Source of the DNA: JAYRWN01 sp041917975
GTDB lineage: Bacteria; Bacteroidota; Bacteroidia; Chitinophagales; Saprospiraceae
Length of the DNA stretch: 5,356 bases
Assembly (NCBI GenBank): GCA_041917975.1
Contig: JAYRWN010000406.1
Location: 1 to 5,356 of the forward strand
Reading direction: 5' to 3'
Under the pieces are notes generated by a model. It was not told the origin of the DNA, did not search any database, and saw only the letters and a program-made list of their open reading frames with translations. A program made the translations under genes and the position numbers. Of the stretch, positions 1-5,356 are shown in pieces; position 1 is the stretch's first letter, and each line of letters starts with the position of its first letter.

Positions 1-474
1 CAAAGACTGAAAGGCGGTAGGTGTAACAAATGCAGCGGATGTGGTTTGTTGAATCACCAGAACCACAATACCTTGGGGACTTAAGGTTGAGCGGATTTTA
101 GGCAGAACCACAGCAGGATCTACGTACTCAAGGATCAGCGCTAGTAGCCAGAGATCTACTGAGATCACCGGGAGCTCTGCGGTATTTATATCTAATTCCA
201 GTATTTCCAGGCCGGGAAGTTTAGCTTGATATTTATCAGAGAGGACTCTTAAATATTCGGGATTAATGTCGATGGCGAACACTTGTTCGGTGACCTTCAC
301 ATCGACATGTTCCAAACCATTTCCTGTTGCACAGCCTAAAAGGCCAAATCGGGTGGGAGTGTATTTTAATAACAACCGGCGGGTTAAGTCATTTATTACC
401 TGGGCCTGACCAATTGTAAGCATATGTTGATCATAATCTGCGTGGGGAATGTCCAGCCAGGGATTACGATGCAT
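1..474 (-). CDS. Class I SAM-dependent methyltransferase, 3' end cut by window edge
   Basis: I translated this frame by hand: 158 codons run without a stop from an ATG at 474 to base 1, so the C-terminus is missing. The protein starts MHRNPWLDIPHADYDQHM, an opening I associate with small bacterial methyltransferases. Residues 43-57 (FGLLGCATGNGLEHV) fit motif I, the glycine-rich SAM loop. Residues 66-74 (VFAIDINPEY) fit motif II, with Asp69 placed to bind the SAM ribose. LELDIN (93-97) and VDLWLLALILEYVDP (106-120) fit the following Rossmann strands, and a strand LSPQGIVVLVIQ (131-142) follows. The substrate cannot be told from the sequence. The gene begins 19 bases after the lpdA stop, suggesting co-transcription. 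The frame stays open upstream of the chosen ATG, but no better start codon or ribosome site was seen nearby. The fold assignment is fairly sure; small molecule, protein and RNA all remain possible substrates. Confidence 0.85.
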   Translation of the reverse strand, partial: MHRNPWLDIPHADYDQHMLTIGQAQVINDLTRRLLLKYTPTRFGLLGCATGNGLEHVDVKVTEQVFAIDINPEYLRVLSDKYQAKLPGLEILELDINTAELPVISVDLWLLALILEYVDPAVVLPKIRSTLSPQGIVVLVIQQTTSAAFVTPTAFQSL

Positions 475-493
475 ACTGTAATGAGCAATAACA

Positions 494-1891
494 TTAAATA
501 TGAAGGGGGCGTTTGGCAGTGGCAGCCAGTGCTGCTTCTTTTAGAGCTTCCGAATAGGTGGGGTGGGGATGACTGATACGCGCCAAGTCTTCCGCCGACC
601 CGCGAAACTCCATCAGGACCGTAGCTTCCTGGATGAGATCCGCTGCTCTGGCCCCGATGATGTGGACCCCCAGAACTTCATCGGTGTCAGCGTGCGCGAT
701 GACCTTGACCTGTCCGTCGACATCCATACTGGCCCGGGCTCTACCGAGCGCCTTAAAGGGGAACTTGCCTATTTTTACCGGCCAGCCTTTTTCTTTACAT
801 TCACCTTCGGTATAACCTACGGCAGCCACTTCCGGCCACGTATAGACGACACCGGGTATTAGGTGGTAAGCGATATGTGGTTTTTGTCCGGCCAGGGTTT
901 CAGCTACAAATACGCCTTCTTCTTCAGCTTTATGCGCTAACATGGCTCCACGCACCACATCACCGATAGCATAGATGTGCGGTACGCTGGTCTGCAAATG
1001 ATCGTTCACCGGAATGCGGCCTTTTTCGTCCAGGCTGATTCCTGCTTTTGGCAAGTCCAATCCTTCGGTGTAGGGTTTGCGGCCTATGGCCACCAAACAA
1101 TAGTCGGCGGAAAGCTCCAGAGGCGTTTGTGTGGTTTTATCTGTAGCGGTCACCATTACACTTGTTTTGGTTGACTGTACCTCCGTGACTTGATGGCCGG
1201 GATGAAACTTTATGCCCTGCTTTTTTAAGACCCTCATTAATTCTTTGGATAAATCTTCGTCCATGTTGGGAATAATCCGGTCCATAAATTCAACGACTTC
1301 TACCTCTGTACCGAGACGGGCAAAAACGCTACCTAATTCCAGCCCAATGACTCCACCGCCGATGATAATCATCCGTTTGGGTAATTTGGTGATGGTTAGC
1401 GCTTCCGTGGAGGTGATGACACGCTGCTTGTCGTAATTGAACGCTGCCGGAACCAGGGGTTTTGACCCGGTGGCTATAATGATATTTTGTCCGGTGATGG
1501 TTTTATCACCCTCTTTAAGCGTAACTTTGATAGTGTGCGCATCGATGAATGAACCCCACCCGTGAAGTACATCTATTTTATTTTTTTTCATCAAAAAAGC
1601 GACGCCTTTCACATTGTCCTCCACCACCCGTGCCTTCCTTTTAATCATCTGAGCCAGGTCTGCTTTCACCTGGCCGTTGATGCCGTGTTCGGCAAACCGG
1701 TGGATGGCATTATAAAAATGCTCGGACGAGTCCAGCATGGCTTTGGAGGGTATACAACCCACATTCAGGCAGGTGCCGCCCAGGGTGTCATACTTTTCAA
1801 TCAGGGCTACCCGCATCCCCAACTGGGTGCAGCGGATGGCAGCTACATAACCTCCGGGTCCGGAGCCAATGATGATTACATCATACTGCAT
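494..1891 (-). CDS. lpdA: Dihydrolipoyl dehydrogenase (E3 of 2-oxoacid dehydrogenase complexes)
   Basis: This cytoplasmic FAD enzyme re-oxidises the dihydrolipoyl arms of pyruvate, 2-oxoglutarate or branched-chain 2-oxoacid dehydrogenases, or of glycine cleavage H protein, and passes the electrons to NAD+. At 465 residues it is full length. The FAD loop GSGPGG is at residues 9-14. GGTCLNVGCIPSK (38-50) holds the redox disulfide Cys41-Cys46. The NAD-binding loop is GGGVIG (178-183), and the second FAD motif is TSVPHIYAIGD (301-311). The dimerisation domain ends with HPHPTYSEA, in which His443 and Glu448 are the catalytic base pair. All key residues are present. No E1 or E2 gene is next to it, so the complex it serves is not shown; one E3 shared by several complexes is common. 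The ATG has no clear Shine-Dalgarno sequence. It lies 74 bases after ricT and 19 before the methyltransferase gene. Confidence 0.98.
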   Translation of the reverse strand: MQYDVIIIGSGPGGYVAAIRCTQLGMRVALIEKYDTLGGTCLNVGCIPSKAMLDSSEHFYNAIHRFAEHGINGQVKADLAQMIKRKARVVEDNVKGVAFLMKKNKIDVLHGWGSFIDAHTIKVTLKEGDKTITGQNIIIATGSKPLVPAAFNYDKQRVITSTEALTITKLPKRMIIIGGGVIGLELGSVFARLGTEVEVVEFMDRIIPNMDEDLSKELMRVLKKQGIKFHPGHQVTEVQSTKTSVMVTATDKTTQTPLELSADYCLVAIGRKPYTEGLDLPKAGISLDEKGRIPVNDHLQTSVPHIYAIGDVVRGAMLAHKAEEEGVFVAETLAGQKPHIAYHLIPGVVYTWPEVAAVGYTEGECKEKGWPVKIGKFPFKALGRARASMDVDGQVKVIAHADTDEVLGVHIIGARAADLIQEATVLMEFRGSAEDLARISHPHPTYSEALKEAALAATAKRPLHI

Positions 1892-1965
1892 GAGATCTAA
1901 TGATTTTTATAGACACTAACTAATCGTCAATATAAATAACATCTTTCCTGTTCTCTGCCGGGGAT

Positions 1966-3495
1966 TTAGTTTTGATCCTCCTTTGGATTTTGGCCAGGTT
2001 GATCATCTTTTGGTCCCCGGTTTCGGTCACGTCTATTTCTTCCATCTTGGTTGTGACGGTTTTGACCCCGATTCCGGTTTCCCTGGTTTTGATTATCCCG
2101 GTTTTGCTGATTCCGATCTCGTCCTTCCGCCCTCTGACGGTCACCATGGCGTGGGTTTTGACGGTCGCGCGGTTGACGATCGTGATCCTGGCGGTCCCGG
2201 TCTGGTTGTCCAGTAGGGGGATTTGCCCCTTGTCCGGAGAGCCGAGGGGCGTCTGGCCTTATTGGTCTGGACGGTTGTTGCTGATCAGCCGGTTTTTCCC
2301 TTCGGTCGCCCGGGCGATATCGTTCATTCCTGTCATTTCTTTGCTGCGTATCACCCTCACGATGACGGTTTTGGCGGTCACCGCGTTTATTTTTACGTTT
2401 CTTGTTACGCGTATTGGGAAGTTCAATTTCACCGGTACCATCAGCGAAATCCAGGGTTTCTATTTCTTCTGATTCCTGGAATTTGTAACCCGAGAGGTCT
2501 TCGGGAAGTATACCCCGATCTATATTTTTTTTGATGTCCCACACGGTATTCATATCCAGGGGGATGATCTTGCCGCGATTCACCTCGTCATCCAGGGCGA
2601 AGTACATCAGGTTTTTAAAGATATCCAGTTTGACCAGGACAGCTTTTCCACGTTTGGTGGTGATTTCATCCACATCCTTGGGGAACTGATCCAGGGCTTC
2701 CAAATAAGTGTCCAGTTCATAGTTCAGGCAACATTTGAGCCGACCACATTGGCCGGAAAGTTTAGCCTGGTTGATGGCCAGGTTTTGATACCTGGCTGCC
2801 AAAGTAGAGACCGATTTAAAGTCAGATAACCAGGTGCTGCAACATAGTTCGCGACCGCAAGGTCCCAGCCCACCGATTCGGGCGGATTCCTGTCGTGCAC
2901 CAATCTGTCGCATCTCCACCTTTACGGCGAACTCCCGGGCATAACCGCGCACCAGTTCTCGAAAATCTACCCGGCCTTCGGCCGTATAATAAAACGTTGC
3001 TTTTTTAAGATCGGCCTGATACTGAACATCGCCTACTTTCATGTCCAGGCCCAGAGTCCGGGCGATGGCCCGGGACCTGACTAATGCACTTTTTTCCATG
3101 GCCCGCGCTTCATGCATTTTTTCCAGATCTCGGGAGCTGGCCAATCGCTGAACAACATTGGTTATTTTATGCTCGCTAATGCGTTTTTTCTTCATCTGCA
3201 GTTGAGCCATGGTGCCGAAAAGAGATATCATGCCAACATCCCAGCCGGTTCCGGTGTCTACGACTACAAAGTCACCTTTTTGTAAGGTCAGGTTGTGCAC
3301 GTTAAGAAAAAAGTCTTTTTTCCCGCCCTGCTTAAAAGAAACCTCTGTGAGGTAATATTGTTGGGGATCGTCATAATCGTAACGAGCTAACCAGTCAAAG
3401 GTATTCAAACGGTTGCATCCGCCACTGCTGCATCCGCCATTGCTGCGGCATCCTTTGGCCTGACCATTTTGTGTTGAGCAGTTAGCGCATCCCAT
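1966..3495 (-). CDS. ricT: RicT/YaaT-family PSP1-domain protein with Cys-rich head and long basic tail
   Basis: In Bacillus subtilis, RicT (YaaT) works with RicA and RicF as an Fe-S complex that steers RNase Y mRNA processing and affects sporulation and competence. In Bacteroidota the role is not settled. The 509 residues divide into four parts. A Cys-rich head (C3, C6, C16, C22, C27) ends at CNRLNTFDWL. A beta-rich N-domain covers about 45-105. The PSP1 region covers about 106-195. A core then carries GPCGRELCCS (C213, C218, C219) and SGQCGRLKCC (C250, C255, C256), the two cysteine groups linked to Fe-S binding in YaaT. From about 361 a tail rich in Arg, Asp, Asn, Gln and Gly follows, with no Cys and one Tyr; YaaT, at roughly 275 residues, has no such tail. 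The ATG lies 41 bases after holB in an A/T-rich leader without a Shine-Dalgarno sequence. A +1 frame past the stop may be a lost C-terminus (see findings). Family is sure, function inferred. Confidence 0.93.
   Translation of the reverse strand: MGCANCSTQNGQAKGCRSNGGCSSGGCNRLNTFDWLARYDYDDPQQYYLTEVSFKQGGKKDFFLNVHNLTLQKGDFVVVDTGTGWDVGMISLFGTMAQLQMKKKRISEHKITNVVQRLASSRDLEKMHEARAMEKSALVRSRAIARTLGLDMKVGDVQYQADLKKATFYYTAEGRVDFRELVRGYAREFAVKVEMRQIGARQESARIGGLGPCGRELCCSTWLSDFKSVSTLAARYQNLAINQAKLSGQCGRLKCCLNYELDTYLEALDQFPKDVDEITTKRGKAVLVKLDIFKNLMYFALDDEVNRGKIIPLDMNTVWDIKKNIDRGILPEDLSGYKFQESEEIETLDFADGTGEIELPNTRNKKRKNKRGDRQNRHREGDTQQRNDRNERYRPGDRREKPADQQQPSRPIRPDAPRLSGQGANPPTGQPDRDRQDHDRQPRDRQNPRHGDRQRAEGRDRNQQNRDNQNQGNRNRGQNRHNQDGRNRRDRNRGPKDDQPGQNPKEDQN
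1969..2415 (-). other. Arg/Asp/Asn/Gln-rich disordered tail of RicT
   Basis: These bases encode residues 361-509 of the PSP1-domain protein. About 34 of the 149 residues are arginine, and most of the rest are Asp, Asn, Gln, Gly and Pro. Hydrophobic residues are nearly absent, with a single Tyr (393) and no Phe, Trp or Cys, so the segment is almost certainly disordered. Similar polar, basic tails on other RNA-linked proteins bind RNA or partner proteins; applying that here is inference. The biased composition also opens long false reading frames on the opposite strand. Confidence 0.85.
2134..2196 (-). repeat. Short degenerate DRQ repeat inside the RicT tail
   Basis: The tripeptide Asp-Arg-Gln occurs four times, at residues 434-436, 439-441, 444-446 and 452-454. 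The first three are exactly five residues (15 bases) apart, and the last is eight residues on. The copies use mixed codons (for example ctggcggtc, ttgacgatc and ttgacggtc on the plus strand). The repeat is therefore conserved in protein more than in DNA, and it looks old and not freshly duplicated. Confidence 0.6.
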
Positions 3496-3536
3496 GATTT
3501 ATATCGGCTAGTTTTAAATTCATAAATAAATATTGG

Positions 3537-4661
3537 TTAGACTGGTGTTTTTAGGTTTTGACGCAAGAGGTTTTTTACTTCTAAATACGTATCACATAAC
3601 AGGATCCGCAGGTTGGCATTTCGTTCTACGGCTTCAAATAAACCGTTGAATAGTTCTATTAATGCAAAGATGTGCTGGTTGTTTACTAAGTATTGGAGTT
3701 TTTCTGCGGCCACTGTTTGTTTTGAATCGGCCAGTTCTGACCCAGGTAAACGGTAACGCCCCACCAACACAGCCCTCCAGAATAACAAACCTACTCTCAG
3801 CCATTGTTTGGATTTTTCCCGGCCGAGGGCACTGATTTGATCATTAATCTCCATGATTTGTGCGGTTTGGCCTCGGGCGGCATGCCCCAGCCATTTGTAC
3901 CATAGCTCCTGCAAGTTGCCGGGTTCGGCTTGGAGCAAGAGCAAGGCTTCCCGCAAATTGCCCTGACAAGCATAGGTGATTTGGCGGACCTCTTCATTGG
4001 CAAGATGGGGATTATTTTTCCGGATGAATTCCGCGATTTCTTCATCTTCGAACGGACGGAGTGCTAACAATTGACAGCGCGAAGTAATGGTGTTCAACAG
4101 GCGCTGGCTTTGCTCTGCCAGGATGATGATAAAGGTGTTTGCTTCCGGTTCTTCGATGAGTTTCAGCAGCCGGTTTCCTTCATTACCTAAAAATTCTGCT
4201 CCCCAAAGGATCAGTATTTTTTTATCGCTTTCAAAACTCTTTAAGGACAGTTTTTTAGCAATAGCCCGGCACTCATCCACATTGATGTTGCCCTGCTTGT
4301 TTTCACCATCCAGAGCCATAAACCAGTCTTGATAATTGAGGTATGGATTGTCCCGAATTTGTTGCCGCCAGGGTTTTATTTCATCCGTTGCAGTTTTATC
4401 AGCTCCAAAGACGGGATAACTGAAATGAAGATCCGGATGAATCAACTGATGGGATTTCTGGCATCCGGGGCAATGACCACAACTATCGTCTTCCTGGCGA
4501 TTGGTGCATAAAAGATATGAAGCCAGAGCTAGGGCTAATGGCAAACCACCTGTTCCTTCCTGGCCTGTGATTAACTGCGCATGTGGCACGCGGTCTTGCC
4601 GGACCAAAGTAGTCAGATAACGTTTTATGTGGACCCTTCCGGGGATATCTCTAAAAAACAT
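3537..4661 (-). CDS. holB: DNA polymerase III delta' subunit (clamp loader)
   Basis: The delta' subunit is part of the clamp loader that places the beta sliding clamp on primed DNA. From the ATG at 4661 the protein has 374 residues. HAQLITGQEGTGGLPLALA (27-45) is the P-loop position, but the usual lysine is Gly39, so it should not bind ATP; loss of the P-loop is common in delta'. Cys52, Cys61, Cys64 and Cys67 form the zinc module, followed by HPDLHFSYPV (75-84) and GENKQGNI (119-126). RLLKLIEEPEANTF (164-177) is the AAA+ core helix region. TITSRC (191-196) is the SRC motif, whose Arg195 is the arginine finger acting on the neighbouring ATPase subunit. The C-terminal helical part (about 210-374) is the oligomerisation collar. 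An upstream in-frame TTG at 4688 would add nine residues; I prefer the ATG because MFFRDIPG fits the family start. ricT follows after 41 bases. Confidence 0.93.
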   Translation of the reverse strand: MFFRDIPGRVHIKRYLTTLVRQDRVPHAQLITGQEGTGGLPLALALASYLLCTNRQEDDSCGHCPGCQKSHQLIHPDLHFSYPVFGADKTATDEIKPWRQQIRDNPYLNYQDWFMALDGENKQGNINVDECRAIAKKLSLKSFESDKKILILWGAEFLGNEGNRLLKLIEEPEANTFIIILAEQSQRLLNTITSRCQLLALRPFEDEEIAEFIRKNNPHLANEEVRQITYACQGNLREALLLLQAEPGNLQELWYKWLGHAARGQTAQIMEINDQISALGREKSKQWLRVGLLFWRAVLVGRYRLPGSELADSKQTVAAEKLQYLVNNQHIFALIELFNGLFEAVERNANLRILLCDTYLEVKNLLRQNLKTPV

Positions 4662-4884
4662 ATATTTTGAGCCTGCTTTACTGTACAATTCACTGAAACA
4701 TGTTCTGAAATCTGCTGGCCATTTATGCTACTCCTGGTATGCATTAATAGTATCAGCAACAGGCGGTTATAAAAAGAAAATCAAACCAAACATGCACCGT
4801 TCTTGTACTAAGGCTGGCATAAAAATAACAATAATTAATCCAAAGTAGGATACATATCACTTTTATTATATGAATGAACCTGTC
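4662..4884 (-). other. Gap between truA and holB, no gene seen
   Basis: This A/T-rich stretch of 223 bases holds no convincing gene on either strand. It is the longest gap in the window and the natural place for a holB operon promoter. One weak candidate matches the Bacteroidota pattern of a TTTG box, about 19 bases, then a TA-led box: TTTG at 4844-4841 and TATGCCAG at 4821-4814. The second box matches the TAnnTTTG consensus poorly. An imperfect inverted repeat lies at 4725-4744 (ATGC-TAC, loop TCCTG, GTA-T-GCAT, one bulged base). Its role is unknown and it may be chance. Confidence 0.4.
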
Positions 4885-4894
4885 TTAAAACAGG
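4879..4894 (-). terminator. Weak hairpin over the truA stop codon
   Basis: On the minus strand CCTGT and ACAGG flank a six-base centre, giving a five-pair stem that a T-G wobble could extend to six pairs. The stem overlaps the truA stop codon. What follows is A/T-rich but has no clean run of T, so it is at best a poor intrinsic terminator. Confidence 0.2.
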
Positions 4895-5356
4895 GCTGTT
4901 TCCAGGTAATAAGGCGGATAAATCACCTCGTCCAGATACAAACCATCCGGAGGCACACTCCAGGCTCGTTGAAGCATGGTATTGGATTCCATAGCTTGAG
5001 TCACTTGGTCCAATTGTATTTTACCCTGACCTATTTGGATACACATGCCCACAATCATCCGCACCATACCCCTCAAAAAACGATCTGCTTCAATTTGATA
5101 GATATAAATCCCCATCTCTTGGCGCCACACGCTTGCCTGTAGCTTACAGAAAGGCGTTTTGGCGTCGTGATGACTTTTACAAAATGTGCTGAAGTTGTGA
5201 TAATTGAGTAGGAGTTGAGCTGCTTGCTGCATCAACTCAAAATCGCAGGTGCTGACGGGCGGATAATACCACTCGAGTCGGTGGCGGAAGGGATTTTTTT
5301 CTGGATTTATATAATAAGAATAGCCGCGTTTTATGGCATCAAAGCGGGCATGGGCG
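4885..5356 (-). CDS. truA: tRNA pseudouridine synthase A (TruA), 5' end cut by window edge
   Basis: TruA changes uridines 38-40 in the anticodon stem-loop of many tRNAs to pseudouridine. The visible 156 residues are the C-terminal part; I read the frame through to base 5355 at the right edge, so an internal TTG/ATG near 5235 is not the true start. The fragment begins AHARFDAIKRGYSYYI, matching the HARF-A---R-Y-Y-I block just after the catalytic-Asp loop. That loop, usually RTDAGVHA, lies outside the window. NFSTFCKSHHDAKTPFCKL, RFLRGMVRMIVG and the closing PPDGLYLDEVIYP are the other conserved TruA blocks. The domain is intact to the stop, with no frameshift. A gap of 223 bases separates it from holB, so it is probably a separate transcript or a leaky upstream partner. 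Confidence 0.95.
   Translation of the reverse strand, partial: AHARFDAIKRGYSYYINPEKNPFRHRLEWYYPPVSTCDFELMQQAAQLLLNYHNFSTFCKSHHDAKTPFCKLQASVWRQEMGIYIYQIEADRFLRGMVRMIVGMCIQIGQGKIQLDQVTQAMESNTMLQRAWSVPPDGLYLDEVIYPPYYLETALF

Noticed and set aside
563..1900. Several plus-strand open frames of 60-112 codons opposite lpdA
   Set aside because: The minus-strand protein has every dihydrolipoyl dehydrogenase motif, and the opposite frames show no recognisable family.
1892..1942. Sigma-70-like promoter before lpdA (TTGACG and TATAAA on the minus strand)
   Set aside because: The spacer is only 13 bases, too short for a -35/-10 pair, and the boxes do not fit the Bacteroidota TTTG and TAnnTTTG pattern.
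1972..2534. Long plus-strand open frames opposite the ricT tail, including one of 166 codons
   Set aside because: They mirror the Arg/Asp/Asn/Gln codons of the tail, give low-complexity hydrophobic sequence with no known domain, and lie wholly within a well-supported gene.
4662..4688. TTG start for holB at 4688
   Set aside because: It would add nine residues with no family match; MFFRDIPG at the ATG fits the usual delta' start better, though the TTG is not excluded.
4627..4848. Plus-strand frame of 73 codons over the truA-holB gap
   Set aside because: It overlaps the start of holB, has no recognisable domain, and its composition is that of A/T-rich non-coding DNA.
1..5356. Mobile element, CRISPR array, tRNA or other new system
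   Set aside because: No transposase or integrase, no regularly spaced repeats, no tRNA-like fold and no defence-type gene was seen; the five genes account for nearly the whole window.

Overview
The window is an ordinary housekeeping stretch from what is most likely a member of the Bacteroidota. All five genes lie on the minus strand, so transcription runs from high to low coordinates. Three things point to this phylum. The RicT/PSP1 protein has a Cys-rich head, a 'CNRLNTFDWL' junction and a long basic tail, as I know from Bacteroidota RicT proteins. The clamp-loader delta' subunit has the Bacteroidota style 'HPDLHFSYPV', 'GENKQG' and a P-loop without its lysine. None of the visible start codons has a convincing Shine-Dalgarno sequence, which is usual in this phylum. 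The assignment rests on remembered family features, not on a search.

Layout in transcription order: the C-terminal part of truA (tRNA pseudouridine synthase, 5' end beyond the right edge); a gap of about 220 bases without a gene; holB-like delta' subunit of DNA polymerase III; ricT (PSP1 domain, Fe-S type cysteines) 41 bases later; lpdA (dihydrolipoyl dehydrogenase, E3) 74 bases after that; and a class I SAM-dependent methyltransferase 19 bases later, running off the left edge. holB, ricT, lpdA and the methyltransferase gene could be one transcript because the gaps are short, but no promoter or strong terminator could be fixed by eye.

The genes do not form one pathway: they serve tRNA modification, replication, RNA processing or regulation, 2-oxoacid dehydrogenase complexes and an unknown methylation. 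The parts most worth a second look are in ricT: a 149-residue arginine-rich disordered tail with a short DRQ repeat, extra N-terminal cysteines, and an open +1 frame just past its stop codon that reads like a missing C-terminus. I see no mobile element, CRISPR array, RNA gene or new multi-gene system here.
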